Of a stretch of 64,000 nucleotides of DNA, positions 7,928-15,799 are shown piece after piece. Source of the DNA: Caulobacter vibrioides OR37 (GTDB lineage Bacteria > Pseudomonadota > Alphaproteobacteria > Caulobacterales > Caulobacteraceae). The translations under genes and the position numbers were made by a program. The notes under the pieces are model-generated. The model saw only the letters and a list, made by a program, of their open reading frames with translations, was not told where the DNA came from and ran no database searches. Location of the stretch: contig NZ_APMP01000025.1 in NCBI RefSeq assembly GCF_000372645.1, positions 1 to 64,000 on the forward strand. The letters are read 5' to 3'. Positions within the stretch are counted from its first letter, which is position 1, and each line of letters starts with the position of its first letter.

Positions 7928-8437
7928 TTACGGCGGGCTGATCGTCTCGCCGCCGGTCAGTTGGATCGCCGCGGTTTCCAGGTGGTCCAGCAGGCGCTTG
8001 AACATCGCGACCTCGCTGGGCGCCAGGCCCGCCAGCAGGGTCGCCTCGTAGGCCAAGGCCAGCGGCGCGATCTCGGCGAACAGACGCCGGCCCGCGGCGG
8101 TCAGTTCCAGGATGTGAGAGCGGCGATCGGACCGGACCGTGGTGCGAGCCACCAGCCGACGAACGACCAGTTCCTGCGCCGCGCGGCTGACCCGGACCTT
8201 GTCCATGGCCGTGCGCGTGACGGCCGTGTGCTGGGTCAGCCCTCCCTCGGCCAACACCGACATCAGCCGCCACTGGGGGATCGTCAGGCCAAAGCGGTCC
8301 TCGTAGGCGCGGGCGATCAGGCGGCTGACCGCCGCCGAGGCCGTGGCCAGGCGATAGGGAACATAGTTCGACAGGCTGACATTGGCCTCGGGCGCTTCCA
8401 GCGCGCCAGACGTGATCGGAGAGACCGTAGCGGTCAT
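7928..8437 (-). CDS. MarR family transcriptional regulator
   Basis: A 169-residue winged-helix regulator. The MarR core includes FGLTIPQWRLMSVLAEGG, a recognition region TRTAMDKVRVSRAAQELVVRRLV, and the wing RSDRRSHILELTAAGRRL. MarR proteins usually repress adjacent genes and release DNA on binding small phenolic ligands. Here the target is not obvious, because neither neighbour is a classic efflux or catabolic gene. The start chosen (MTATVSP) is preceded by GGAAGGGAC; an upstream extension to 8596 is open but not domain-like. The 230 bp upstream (8438-8667) hold no gene I can support. Confidence 0.87.
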   Translation of the reverse strand: MTATVSPITSGALEAPEANVSLSNYVPYRLATASAAVSRLIARAYEDRFGLTIPQWRLMSVLAEGGLTQHTAVTRTAMDKVRVSRAAQELVVRRLVARTTVRSDRRSHILELTAAGRRLFAEIAPLALAYEATLLAGLAPSEVAMFKRLLDHLETAAIQLTGGETISPP

Positions 8438-8667
8438 GTCCCTTCCTTTCGTTCCTCCGGCGGCGCGGCCGCCTTCGGAGGAGCGGCCTTCGCCAATCCA
8501 TTCGCGTCGAATCCAGCCGGAACCGACGCACAACCTGATCTGAGCCCGGACCCGCGACGCCTCAACGTCGCGGCGAACCCTCTCGAACGAAGTCACAGTT
8601 TCGCACGCCGCTTGGGCAGAGAATAGCCGTCTCGCCCACGTGAACGGCGTTCCTGTGCCTCGGGACC

Positions 8668-9450
8668 TCAGTGATGGTCTTCGGAGCCGCCCGGCTTGGG
8701 CTTCGACGCGGGCTTGGTCTCGGTCAGGACCTTCTGGCAGGCCTCCAGCTCGGCCAAGCAGTTGGGGCGGTTCCAGAAATCCGAGAACTCGGCCACGGCC
8801 AGGCGCAGCAGCTGCATGTATTCCTTGTGCTCAAGTCCCTTGGGCGCCTCCTCGCCGCGCTTGGGATGCTCCACGCGCGGCTTTTCGGGCGACGGCGCGT
8901 TGGCGATCACCACGGTCTGGGGCGCCAGGATGGTCACCTTGCGCGTCAAGAGGCCGATGTTCGCCGCGCCATCCTTCTTGGCTTCCTCGGCCTCATGCGA
9001 ATCGTGGCCACCTCCCGCCGGCGCGCCATGGTCCCTGTCTTGGCCCTTGCCATGGTCGGCGCCATGGCCGGACTTGCTGTCGTCCGTCTTCTTCGCCTCG
9101 GGCGGATCGCCCTTGAGGGCGTCGCCCAGCAACTTGAAAGCCTTGGCGCAGGGGCCGCCAAAGGCCAGCAGCGGACCGACGCGAAGGTTCACCTCGTCGA
9201 TCAGTTCCTGGGTCTTGACCACCAGTTCGCCGGAATGGGCGCTGCTGGCGGCGACGCATTTGGCCTTCACGGCCTCGTGGATGATCCTGGGAACATCGCC
9301 CCGCTTCTCGCCCTTGTCGCCCCGCCCGGTCAGGCGGCCGGCGAAGAAGGCCAGGCCCGCGATGGCCAGGCCAGCCAGAATCAACAGGAACAGCAGGGTC
9401 GGGTCGAAGACCGGCACCGGCTGATCCACCGGAAATTCAGACTGGTACAC
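8668..9450 (-). CDS. Hypothetical single-pass membrane protein with His-rich linker
   Basis: I do not recognise this 260-residue protein. One transmembrane segment (~residues 18-40, FLLILAGLAIAGLAFFAG) is followed by a helical domain (~50-110) containing two cysteines. Next comes a charged, low-complexity linker (~115-160) with many His, Asp, Gly and Lys residues (GHGADHGKGQDRDHG), then a second helical segment (~200-245) with another cysteine pair (NCLAELEACQ). The C-terminus ends in DHH. The GTG start has a strong GGAGGG Shine-Dalgarno six bases upstream. The histidine-rich linker could bind metal, but this is a guess. Confidence 0.7.
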   Translation of the reverse strand: MYQSEFPVDQPVPVFDPTLLFLLILAGLAIAGLAFFAGRLTGRGDKGEKRGDVPRIIHEAVKAKCVAASSAHSGELVVKTQELIDEVNLRVGPLLAFGGPCAKAFKLLGDALKGDPPEAKKTDDSKSGHGADHGKGQDRDHGAPAGGGHDSHEAEEAKKDGAANIGLLTRKVTILAPQTVVIANAPSPEKPRVEHPKRGEEAPKGLEHKEYMQLLRLAVAEFSDFWNRPNCLAELEACQKVLTETKPASKPKPGGSEDHH

Positions 9451-9525
9451 CGGAACCCTCCACGCTCGGCGTCACGACGCGAACATGGTTAACGCAACAG
9501 CGTTACGGATGCACGGCCAAGGTGC

Positions 9526-9804
9526 TCAGGCGTGGCGAGAAATGACCTTCGAAACGCGGGCGCCGTGGTCGTAGCGCGACGGCCCGCCATAGACGGTCAC
9601 CTCGCAGAGGATGTCGCCGCCCGGCTCGGAGGCCCAGATGTAGCTGCGCTCGACCTCGACATAGCGACCGGCGGGCGAGACCCCCTCGAAGGTATCGCCC
9701 CACGGCACGATCCCTTTCAGGTCCCGCCAGCTCAAGGTCATGGCGCGCGCCAGTTCGTCGCGCGCCATCGCTTCGAGATCGGGATCGCTGGTCGAGCCGC
9801 TCAC
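9526..9804 (-). CDS. Small hypothetical protein
   Basis: A 92-residue soluble protein with no family I recognise. The C-terminal half (YVEVERSYIWASEPGGDILCEVTVYGG) reads as an antiparallel beta sheet. It follows the DUF3297 gene by ten bases on the same strand, so the two are probably co-transcribed. The GTG start at 9804 has a weak ribosome-binding site; an internal ATG at 9768 is an alternative. Confidence 0.6.
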   Translation of the reverse strand: MSGSTSDPDLEAMARDELARAMTLSWRDLKGIVPWGDTFEGVSPAGRYVEVERSYIWASEPGGDILCEVTVYGGPSRYDHGARVSKVISRHA

Positions 9805-9814
9805 CGCGCGGATT

Positions 9815-10063
9815 TCAGGCTTCCGCGTCGTCGCGGAAATAGGGCTCGACCTCGCCCTGCAGCTTGATGGTCATCGGATTGCCCTTGCGGTCCAGGGTCT
9901 TGCCGGCCGCGACCCGCACCCATTTCTCGCTGACGCAATATTCCTCGACATTGGTCTTCTCGACGCCCTTGAAGCGGATGCCGATGCCGCGCTCCAGCAG
10001 GGCGGCGTCGTAGTACGGGCTGTCGGGATTGACGGAGAGGCGGTCGGGCGGCGTGTCGCTCAT
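9815..10063 (-). CDS. DUF3297 family protein
   Basis: An 82-residue protein matching the DUF3297 pattern: MSDTPPDRLSVNPDSPYYD at the N-terminus, then GIRFKGVEKTNVEEYC, VRVAAGK, and DRKGNPMTIKL followed by VEPYF. The family is short, cytoplasmic and widespread in Proteobacteria; its function is unknown to me. It precedes the 92-residue hypothetical gene in a probable two-gene unit. Confidence 0.85.
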   Translation of the reverse strand: MSDTPPDRLSVNPDSPYYDAALLERGIGIRFKGVEKTNVEEYCVSEKWVRVAAGKTLDRKGNPMTIKLQGEVEPYFRDDAEA

Positions 10064-10206
10064 GGTCTTTCGGCTTTCGTCTGGGCGCGTCGGCCCTGAT
10101 GTCCTGGCCGGCGGTGATAGCCACGAAACGCCGAAAATCCAAATCCCGCGACGAAAGCCGGTCTTTAAGCCCCTTATAGGGACAAGACCGGCGGCCGCGA
10201 GGAGTC

Positions 10207-10671
10207 TCAGTCCTTGTCGTCTTCCTTGATCGGGTCGGCTTTCGACACCACGCCGTCGTTGTTGGTGTCGTGATGCATGAACATGCGCCAGCCGGAATAG
10301 TCGAACTCGGCCTTGGTGATCCCGCCGCTCTTGTCGCTGTCGAGCACGCCGAACCGGACATCGGCCTGGCGCATCTGGCGCGCGCGCTCCTCGGCCTTGT
10401 CGGCGGCCGAGTCCTTGGAGGCGGCCAGGCGCGCTTCGAGCCGGCCCTTGAATTCGCCGATATATTCTTCGCGCGACAGAACCCCGTCCTTGTTGGCGTC
10501 GATGCGGGCGAACTCGGCGGCGCGGGTGGCGGCGAACTCGTCCTTGGTGACGACGCCGTCGCCGTTCTGGTCCTGCTCCTTGATGAAGGTGTCGCGGTCG
10601 TGCGAGGCGGCGTGGGCGACGCCGGCGAACAGCGATGCGGCCAGCGCGGCGGCGACCAGAATCTTGGTCAT
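10207..10671 (-). CDS. Secreted four-EF-hand calcium-binding protein
   Basis: A 154-residue protein with a signal peptide (residues 1-21, cleavage after AHA). It has four EF-hand loops: DQNGDGVVTKDE (34-45), DANKDGVLSREE (58-69), DSDKSGGITKAE (111-122) and a fourth DTNNDGVVSKAD (135-146), which ends in Asp rather than Glu. A charged helix (~75-105) separates the pairs. It is probably a periplasmic calcium buffer or sensor. It lies 11 bases after the DUF4198 gene on the same strand, so both may be controlled from the region shared with the divergent TonB receptor. Confidence 0.85.
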   Translation of the reverse strand: MTKILVAAALAASLFAGVAHAASHDRDTFIKEQDQNGDGVVTKDEFAATRAAEFARIDANKDGVLSREEYIGEFKGRLEARLAASKDSAADKAEERARQMRQADVRFGVLDSDKSGGITKAEFDYSGWRMFMHHDTNNDGVVSKADPIKEDDKD

Positions 10672-10682
10672 GGGGCTATGTC

Positions 10683-11459
10683 CTAGCGGAGGGATTCGAA
10701 GGTCAGGGCGTAGGTGAAGCTCTGGGCGGGCTGGCCGGCCGGCGCGACGCGGTAGCGGGTTTGGATCTGGTAGATCCCGGACCGACCGACCTTGACCGCG
10801 AAGCGGCCCTTGGCGTCGCTGGTCACGGTCCTCGGCGCGACCTTGGCGTCGGCGTAGCGGTCGTCGGCGGCGCTCAGCGTGATCGGCTGGCCGGCTAACG
10901 GATGGCCGTCGAACAGCACCTCGAACACCGCGTCCTGGCCGGTGGCGATCTTGCTGGGATGGGTGATCGGATGAAATTCCAGCCCCTTGCCGATCGGCGC
11001 CAGGGCGGCGTCGTTCGGCGCGCCGCGCGAGACATAGACCTCGGCCAGGGTCATGCTTTGCATGTCGATCGCGTCCGGCGGAGCCTTGCCGTCCTCGAAG
11101 AACCGCCACTCGCCCGCGACCTTGGCGGCCTTGGCGACGCGTCCGGCGCGCTGTCCGCTGGTGATCCGATAGGTCCCAGGCCTTTCGACCGGCGCTTCGA
11201 CCAGGGCGACCTCGTTCAGATAGATCGGCTTGAGCGGAACGCGCGCGCCGTCCGGGCCGATCACGGCGTAGGCGTCCGATTTCATCGCCACCTCGGGCGT
11301 GAAGAAGCTCTCGGTGAAGGACCCCTGCACCATCACGACCTTGCGGTCCGAGGCGTCGAACACGGTGGGCAGCAGATAGGGCGAGTGGGCCTCGGCGGCG
11401 GCGGCCAGGCCCAGCAGGAGCGCGCCGCCCAGCAGGCCGACGCGAAGAGAACGGATCAT
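10683..11459 (-). CDS. DUF4198 domain-containing periplasmic protein
   Basis: A 258-residue exported protein with a signal peptide (MIRSLRVGLLGGALLLGLAAAAEA) and the mature start HSPYLLPT typical of DUF4198/NikM-like proteins. It folds as beta-sandwich modules; the C-terminal part (DAVFEVLFDGHPLAGQPITL through SGIYQIQTRYRV) resembles the carboxypeptidase-regulatory-like domain. Relatives are often encoded beside metal-uptake receptors and are thought to help handle metals at the cell surface. It is divergent from the heme-type TonB receptor, and Fur-like boxes lie between them, so it may be co-regulated by iron. An upstream TTG at 11486 is possible, but the ATG at 11459 begins a clean signal peptide. 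Confidence 0.78.
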   Translation of the reverse strand: MIRSLRVGLLGGALLLGLAAAAEAHSPYLLPTVFDASDRKVVMVQGSFTESFFTPEVAMKSDAYAVIGPDGARVPLKPIYLNEVALVEAPVERPGTYRITSGQRAGRVAKAAKVAGEWRFFEDGKAPPDAIDMQSMTLAEVYVSRGAPNDAALAPIGKGLEFHPITHPSKIATGQDAVFEVLFDGHPLAGQPITLSAADDRYADAKVAPRTVTSDAKGRFAVKVGRSGIYQIQTRYRVAPAGQPAQSFTYALTFESLR

Positions 11460-11530
11460 CGGGAACACCCCAGGGCGCCGCGCCAAACCGCGGCGGCTTC
11501 GAGATATTGCGATTAGTTCTGAGAATCAAT

Positions 11531-11543
11531 TGCAAATAACTTG
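11531..11543. promoter_or_regulatory. Possible degenerate Fur box
   Basis: TGCAAATAACTTG resembles one arm and part of the second arm of the perfect site at 11582-11596. It lies between the DUF4198 gene and the TonB receptor, nearer the former, so it could serve the leftward promoter. The match is weak on its own. Confidence 0.3.
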
Positions 11544-11581
11544 ACCAGCGAATCGCGTCGCCTTAGGCCCTCGCCATCAAT

Positions 11582-11596
11582 TGCGAATAATTCGCA
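11582..11596. promoter_or_regulatory. Putative Fur box upstream of TonB receptor
   Basis: TGCGAATAATTCGCA is a perfect 7-1-7 inverted repeat, the shape recognised by Fur. It ends 26 bp before the receptor start codon, so it probably overlaps the promoter or transcription start. A close variant (CGCAAATAATTCGCA) occurs upstream of the second TonB receptor at 43293. Iron repression is inferred from the site shape and the receptor type. Confidence 0.55.
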
Positions 11597-11622
11597 TCTA
11601 GACGCTATCGAAGGGGATATCG

Positions 11623-13827
11623 ATGTCTCGCCTGAAGCTGGCCGCCCTGGCGGCCGCCTCGACCGCCGCCCTGCTCTCCGCCAACGCCCACGCCGCCGAC
11701 ATCGCCGCCCCGGCCGACGCGACCGAGGTCGACAAGGTAACCGTCACGGCGACGCGATCGGAGAAGCCGGTCTCCCAGGTTCCGGCGACGGTCACGGTCT
11801 TTTCCGCCGACGAGATCGAGGACGGCCTGGTCAAGGACATCAAGGACCTGGTGCGCGACGAGCCCGGCGTCTCGGTGCGCGCCGCACCCGCCCGCTTCAC
11901 CGCCGCCGGCGCCTCGACGGGTCGCGACGGCGACACCGGCTTCAACATCCGAGGCCTGGAAGGCAACCGCGTACTGATCATCGTCGACGGCGTCCGCGTG
12001 CCCGACGGCTTCGCGTTCGGCGCCCAGGCGACCGGGCGCGGCGACTATGTCGATCTGGACGTGCTGAAGTCGGTCGAGATCGTGCGCGGCCCGGCCTCGG
12101 CCCTCTACGGCGCCGACGGCCTGGCCGGCTCGGTCAGCTTCATCACCAAGGATCCGTCCGAAATCCTCAAGGCCGGGCAGACGGTCGCTGGCCGGGCCCG
12201 CGTGGGCTACGCCTCGGCCGACCGGAGCTGGGCCGAAAGCGCTGTTCTGGCCGGTGCGCTGTCCGACCGATGGCAGGCCATGCTGGCCTACACCCGCCGC
12301 GACGGTCACGGCCAGAAGACCGCCGGCTCCAACGACTCGGCCAACACCGACCGCACCACCGCCAATCCCGAGGACGACACGTCCAACGCCGTGCTGGGAA
12401 AGCTGATCTACAGCCCCAATGACCAGAACCGCTTCCGCCTGACCGTCGACCACCTGGACCGCGACGTCGACTGGACCGTGCTGTCGGCCATCGCCAAGCC
12501 GCCCCTGGCCGCGACCAGCGTCTTGGGCCTGACCGCCTTCGACCGCCTGAGGCGTAACCGGGTCGGCCTGGACCACCGCTTCGACGGCGGCGACGGCCTG
12601 ATCAAGGCCGCCCGCACCACGCTCTACTGGCAAAAGAGCACGACCCGTCAATTCTCGGCCGAGGACCGCAACACCGCCGCCGACCGCACCCGCGACGCCA
12701 CCTTCAACAACCGCGTGTTCGGGGCCGGCGTCGAGCTGCACAGCCGCTTCGGGACCGGCGCGTGGACCCACGAGGTCGTCTGGGGCGGCGACGCCTCGAT
12801 CACCCGCCAGGACGGGACGCGGAACGGCACGGTCCCGCCGGTCGGCGAGACCTTCCCGACCAAGGCCTTCCCGACCACCGACTTCACCTTGGCGGGCCTC
12901 TACGCGCAGGACGAGATCAAGTCCGGCGCGGTGACCATCTATCCGGCCGTTCGCTTCGACTACTATAAGCTGGACCCCAAGGCCGATCCGCTGTTCCCGG
13001 CTGCCGCGTCGGGTCAAAGCAAGTCGCACGTGTCGCCGAAACTGGGCGTGGTCTGGGACGCCAACGATGTCGTCACCGTGTTCGCCAATGTGGCGGCCGG
13101 CTTCAAGGCCCCCTCGCCGATCCAGGTCAATACGGGTTTCGCCAACCTGGTCGCGAACTACAAGTCGATCTCGAACCCCGACCTGAAGCCCGAAACCAGC
13201 GAGACCCTGGAAGGCGGCGCGCGCCTGCATCAGGGACGTTGGCGCGCCGCCGTGACCGGCTTCACCGGCAAGTACCACGACTTCATCGACCAGGTTCAGG
13301 TCGGCGGAACCTTCTCGCCCAGCGACCCGGCCGTCTATCAATACGTCAACCTGTCGGGCGTGAAGATCAGCGGCGTCGAGGCCAAGGGCTCCGTGGACCT
13401 GGGCGGCGGGTTCTCCGCGCGGGCGGCGGTCTCATACGCCAAGGGGTCGTCGAAGACGAAAGGCGCGCGCGCGCCGCTGGCCACGATCGATCCGGTCAAA
13501 CTGACCGGCGGCCTGGCCTACCGCGACTCGAGCGGTCGTTTCGGCGGTGATCTCTCGGTCATCCACGCCGAACGCAAATCGGCCAGCCGGGCCGGGGTCG
13601 CCTGTACGGGCGGCTGCTTCATGCCCCCGTCCTTCACAGTCGCCGACCTGACCGCCTGGTGGGCGGTGACCGACGCGGTCACGCTGCGCGGCGGCGTCTT
13701 CAACCTGACCGACCGGAAGTACTGGTGGTGGAGCGACGCGCGCGGCCTCTCCGACAGCTCGGTCGTCAAGGACGCCTATACCCAGCCCGGCCGCAACTAC
13801 GGGGTTTCGCTGGCGCTGAAGTTCTGA
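11623..13827 (+). CDS. TonB-dependent heme/hemoglobin-type outer-membrane receptor (HutA-like)
   Basis: A 734-residue outer-membrane receptor. It has a signal peptide (residues 1-25), a TonB box region (DKVTVTATRSEK), a plug domain containing FNIRGLEGNRVLIIVDGVRVPD, and a beta-barrel ending in the aromatic LALKF. The barrel carries FKAPS and NPDLKPETSETLEGG, which correspond to the FRAP and NPNL motifs of heme receptors. Such receptors bring heme across the outer membrane using TonB energy. The perfect Fur-like box just upstream supports an iron-uptake role. The likely C. crescentus counterpart is the heme receptor HutA; this is inference from motifs and context. It is divergent from the DUF4198 and EF-hand genes. 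Confidence 0.85.
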   Translation: MSRLKLAALAAASTAALLSANAHAADIAAPADATEVDKVTVTATRSEKPVSQVPATVTVFSADEIEDGLVKDIKDLVRDEPGVSVRAAPARFTAAGASTGRDGDTGFNIRGLEGNRVLIIVDGVRVPDGFAFGAQATGRGDYVDLDVLKSVEIVRGPASALYGADGLAGSVSFITKDPSEILKAGQTVAGRARVGYASADRSWAESAVLAGALSDRWQAMLAYTRRDGHGQKTAGSNDSANTDRTTANPEDDTSNAVLGKLIYSPNDQNRFRLTVDHLDRDVDWTVLSAIAKPPLAATSVLGLTAFDRLRRNRVGLDHRFDGGDGLIKAARTTLYWQKSTTRQFSAEDRNTAADRTRDATFNNRVFGAGVELHSRFGTGAWTHEVVWGGDASITRQDGTRNGTVPPVGETFPTKAFPTTDFTLAGLYAQDEIKSGAVTIYPAVRFDYYKLDPKADPLFPAAASGQSKSHVSPKLGVVWDANDVVTVFANVAAGFKAPSPIQVNTGFANLVANYKSISNPDLKPETSETLEGGARLHQGRWRAAVTGFTGKYHDFIDQVQVGGTFSPSDPAVYQYVNLSGVKISGVEAKGSVDLGGGFSARAAVSYAKGSSKTKGARAPLATIDPVKLTGGLAYRDSSGRFGGDLSVIHAERKSASRAGVACTGGCFMPPSFTVADLTAWWAVTDAVTLRGGVFNLTDRKYWWWSDARGLSDSSVVKDAYTQPGRNYGVSLALKF

Positions 13828-13878
13828 CCAGGAACGCGGATTCCTGTCCGAACCCGTTCGCGGACTCGGGCCGGAGGC

Positions 13879-13909
13879 GGCGCGCGCGGGCCGGGAAGCC
13901 GCGCGCGCC
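13879..13909. terminator. GC-rich hairpin after the TonB receptor
   Basis: Perfect 11-base arms GGCGCGCGCGG (13879-13889) and CCGCGCGCGCC (13899-13909) with a nine-base loop, 51 bp after the receptor stop. No T run follows, so termination is uncertain; it could instead protect the transcript end. Confidence 0.4.
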
Positions 13910-13973
13910 GACATCCTTGCGGACAAGCCCCGCTGGCCCTGCTAGCTAGACGCGTCACGTCATCGGAGTCCGC

Positions 13974-14582
13974 ATGCTGCGTCGCCTCTACGACTGGGTG
14001 ATGGGCCTGGCCGCCTCGCGCCACGCCCCGCTCAGCCTGTTCGCCGTCTCGTTCGCCGAAAGCTCGTTCTTTCCGATTCCCCCCGACGTGATGCTGGCTC
14101 CGATGGTGCTGGCCAAGCCGGAAAAGGCCTGGCGCTACGCCCTGCTCTGCACGATCGCGTCGGTCCTGGGCGGCATGTTGGGCTGGGCCATCGGCTATTT
14201 CCTGCGCGACTTCGGCCTATGGATGATGTCGATCACCGGCCACGCGGGCGGGCTGGAACAATTCCAGTGCTGGTACGGGAAGTATGGCGTCTGGGTGATC
14301 CTGGCCAAGGGCCTAACCCCCATCCCCTACAAGCTGGTGACGATCGCCTCGGGCCTGGCCGCCTTCAGCTTCCCGATCTTCGTCGCGGCGTCGGCCGTGA
14401 CGCGCGCCGCGCGTTTCTTCTTGGTGGCCTTCGTCGTCAAGCGGTTCGGCCCGGCCATGATGCCGGTGATCGAGCGCCGGCTAGCGCTGTTCGCGGCGAT
14501 TTTGATCGGTCTCCTTGTCATCGGCCTCGGCGCCAGCCACTTCCTGGGAGGCGGCGGCCACGGCGGCGCCTGCGGGGCATGA
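13974..14582 (+). CDS. DedA/YqaA-type membrane protein
   Basis: A 202-residue inner-membrane protein of the VTT/SNARE-associated (DedA, YqaA branch) superfamily. It has four to five hydrophobic segments, the early acidic motif FAESSFFPIPPDVMLAP, and the late amphipathic loop KGLTPIPYKLVTIASG characteristic of the fold. Relatives flip or transport lipids such as undecaprenyl phosphate and phosphatidylethanolamine. Its stop overlaps the dsbB start (ATGA), and dsbB in turn overlaps coq7, so the three form one operon. Confidence 0.85.
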   Translation: MLRRLYDWVMGLAASRHAPLSLFAVSFAESSFFPIPPDVMLAPMVLAKPEKAWRYALLCTIASVLGGMLGWAIGYFLRDFGLWMMSITGHAGGLEQFQCWYGKYGVWVILAKGLTPIPYKLVTIASGLAAFSFPIFVAASAVTRAARFFLVAFVVKRFGPAMMPVIERRLALFAAILIGLLVIGLGASHFLGGGGHGGACGA

Positions 14583-15151
14583 CGATGACGAGCACCGATT
14601 CCGAAACCACGAGCGGCGACGCCCCCTCTCCCATCACGCGGCTGATCGATTTCTTCACCCGCCACTGGCCTTTGACGGCCTTGCTGAGCAGCGCGCTGAT
14701 GCTGGCCATCGCCCATGCGTTCGAGCGCTTCGGCGGCCTGGCGCCCTGCCACCTCTGCCTGAAGCAGCGCGAGGTCTATTGGGTGGCCGGAACCGTCGGC
14801 CTGGTCGCCGTCATCCTGCAGCGCACGCCGCTATGGCCGCGCGCGCGCCGCGTCGCGGACTTCGCTCTGGCCGCGATCTTCCTCTACGGCATGGGCCTGG
14901 CGATCTATCACGCCGGCGCCGAGTGGAAGTGGTGGCCGGGCCCCGCGACCTGCTCGGGCGGCAGCGCCGCGGCCGCGTCGAACCTCGAGGCGATGCTGAA
15001 GGGAACGGCGACGATCAAGGCTCCGGCCTGCGACAAGGCCGCCTGGGTGTTCCTGGGCCTGTCCATGGCGGGCTGGAACGCGCTGATTTCGCTGAAGCTG
15101 GCGGTCTGGTCGGTGATGGCCGGTCTGCGCAAGCCGGAGGTCGTCGAATGA
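14579..15151 (+). CDS. dsbB: Disulfide bond formation protein B
   Basis: A 190-residue inner-membrane protein that reoxidises periplasmic DsbA and passes electrons to ubiquinone. It has four transmembrane helices, the quinone-side cysteine pair C57/C60 (APCHLC), the nearby KQRE motif, and the second periplasmic pair C125 (ATCSGG) and C151 (APACDKA). The N-terminal ~20 residues are a polar extension. The ATG overlaps the DedA stop. The downstream neighbour makes ubiquinone, the DsbB electron acceptor, which fits the operon. Confidence 0.9.
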   Translation: MTMTSTDSETTSGDAPSPITRLIDFFTRHWPLTALLSSALMLAIAHAFERFGGLAPCHLCLKQREVYWVAGTVGLVAVILQRTPLWPRARRVADFALAAIFLYGMGLAIYHAGAEWKWWPGPATCSGGSAAAASNLEAMLKGTATIKAPACDKAAWVFLGLSMAGWNALISLKLAVWSVMAGLRKPEVVE

Positions 15152-15708
15152 GCCGCCCCATCCCTCCCCGCCCAGGCCAAGGCGCCCAACGCGCGCGCCT
15201 GGCCGAAATGCTCCGCGTCGATCAGGCCGGCGAGCTGGCCGCGGTCCACATCTATCGCGGCCAGGCGGCCGTCATGCGCCAAGCGCCCGGTCGCGAGCGC
15301 ATCGCCAGCCAGTTGAAGGAAATGGAGGGCCACGAACAGGTCCACCTCAGCCGTTTCAACGATCTCCTGAGCGAGCGCGGGGTTCGCCCGACCCTGATGT
15401 CGCCGGTCTGGCGCGCCGCCGCCTTCGCCTTGGGCGCCGGCACCGCCCTGCTGGGCGACAAGGCCGCCCACGCCTGCACCGAGGCCGTCGAGACGGTGAT
15501 CGAGAAGCACTATGCCGGACAGATCGAGGAACTGAAGGACCGCGACCCGGCCTTGGCCGCCGAGCTTTCCCAGTTCCGCGACGACGAGCTTGCCCACCGC
15601 GACCTCGCCGTCGAGGAAGGCGCCCACGAGGCGACGGCCTATCCCCTGCTGACCGCCGTCATCCAGGCGGGCTGCCGCGCCGCGATCAAGATCAGCGAGA
15701 AGATCTAG
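15148..15708 (+). CDS. coq7: Demethoxyubiquinone hydroxylase
   Basis: A 186-residue Coq7/CAT5-type diiron monooxygenase. It hydroxylates 2-polyprenyl-3-methyl-6-methoxy-benzoquinol in the late steps of ubiquinone synthesis. The carboxylate-bridged diiron ligands are visible: E29 (VDQAGEL), E63-x-x-H66 (GHEQVH), E112 (TEAVE) and E147-x-x-H150 (DDELAH). The ATG overlaps the dsbB stop (ATGA). Length and motifs match the alphaproteobacterial enzyme, which stands in for UbiF of enterobacteria. Confidence 0.93.
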   Translation: MSRPIPPRPGQGAQRARLAEMLRVDQAGELAAVHIYRGQAAVMRQAPGRERIASQLKEMEGHEQVHLSRFNDLLSERGVRPTLMSPVWRAAAFALGAGTALLGDKAAHACTEAVETVIEKHYAGQIEELKDRDPALAAELSQFRDDELAHRDLAVEEGAHEATAYPLLTAVIQAGCRAAIKISEKI

Positions 15709-15799
15709 ACCCGTCGCGGTCACGCTTGGCCTTGGCGCCCGGCGTGCGCGGGCCTACCGATACGCCCCAGCAAGATTTTCGCGTTGGGGAGTCGTCCAC

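Noticed and set aside
11605..13341. Long minus-strand frame (578 codons) opposite the heme-type TonB receptor
   Set aside because: Antisense shadow of a GC-rich gene with no recognisable domain or start signals.
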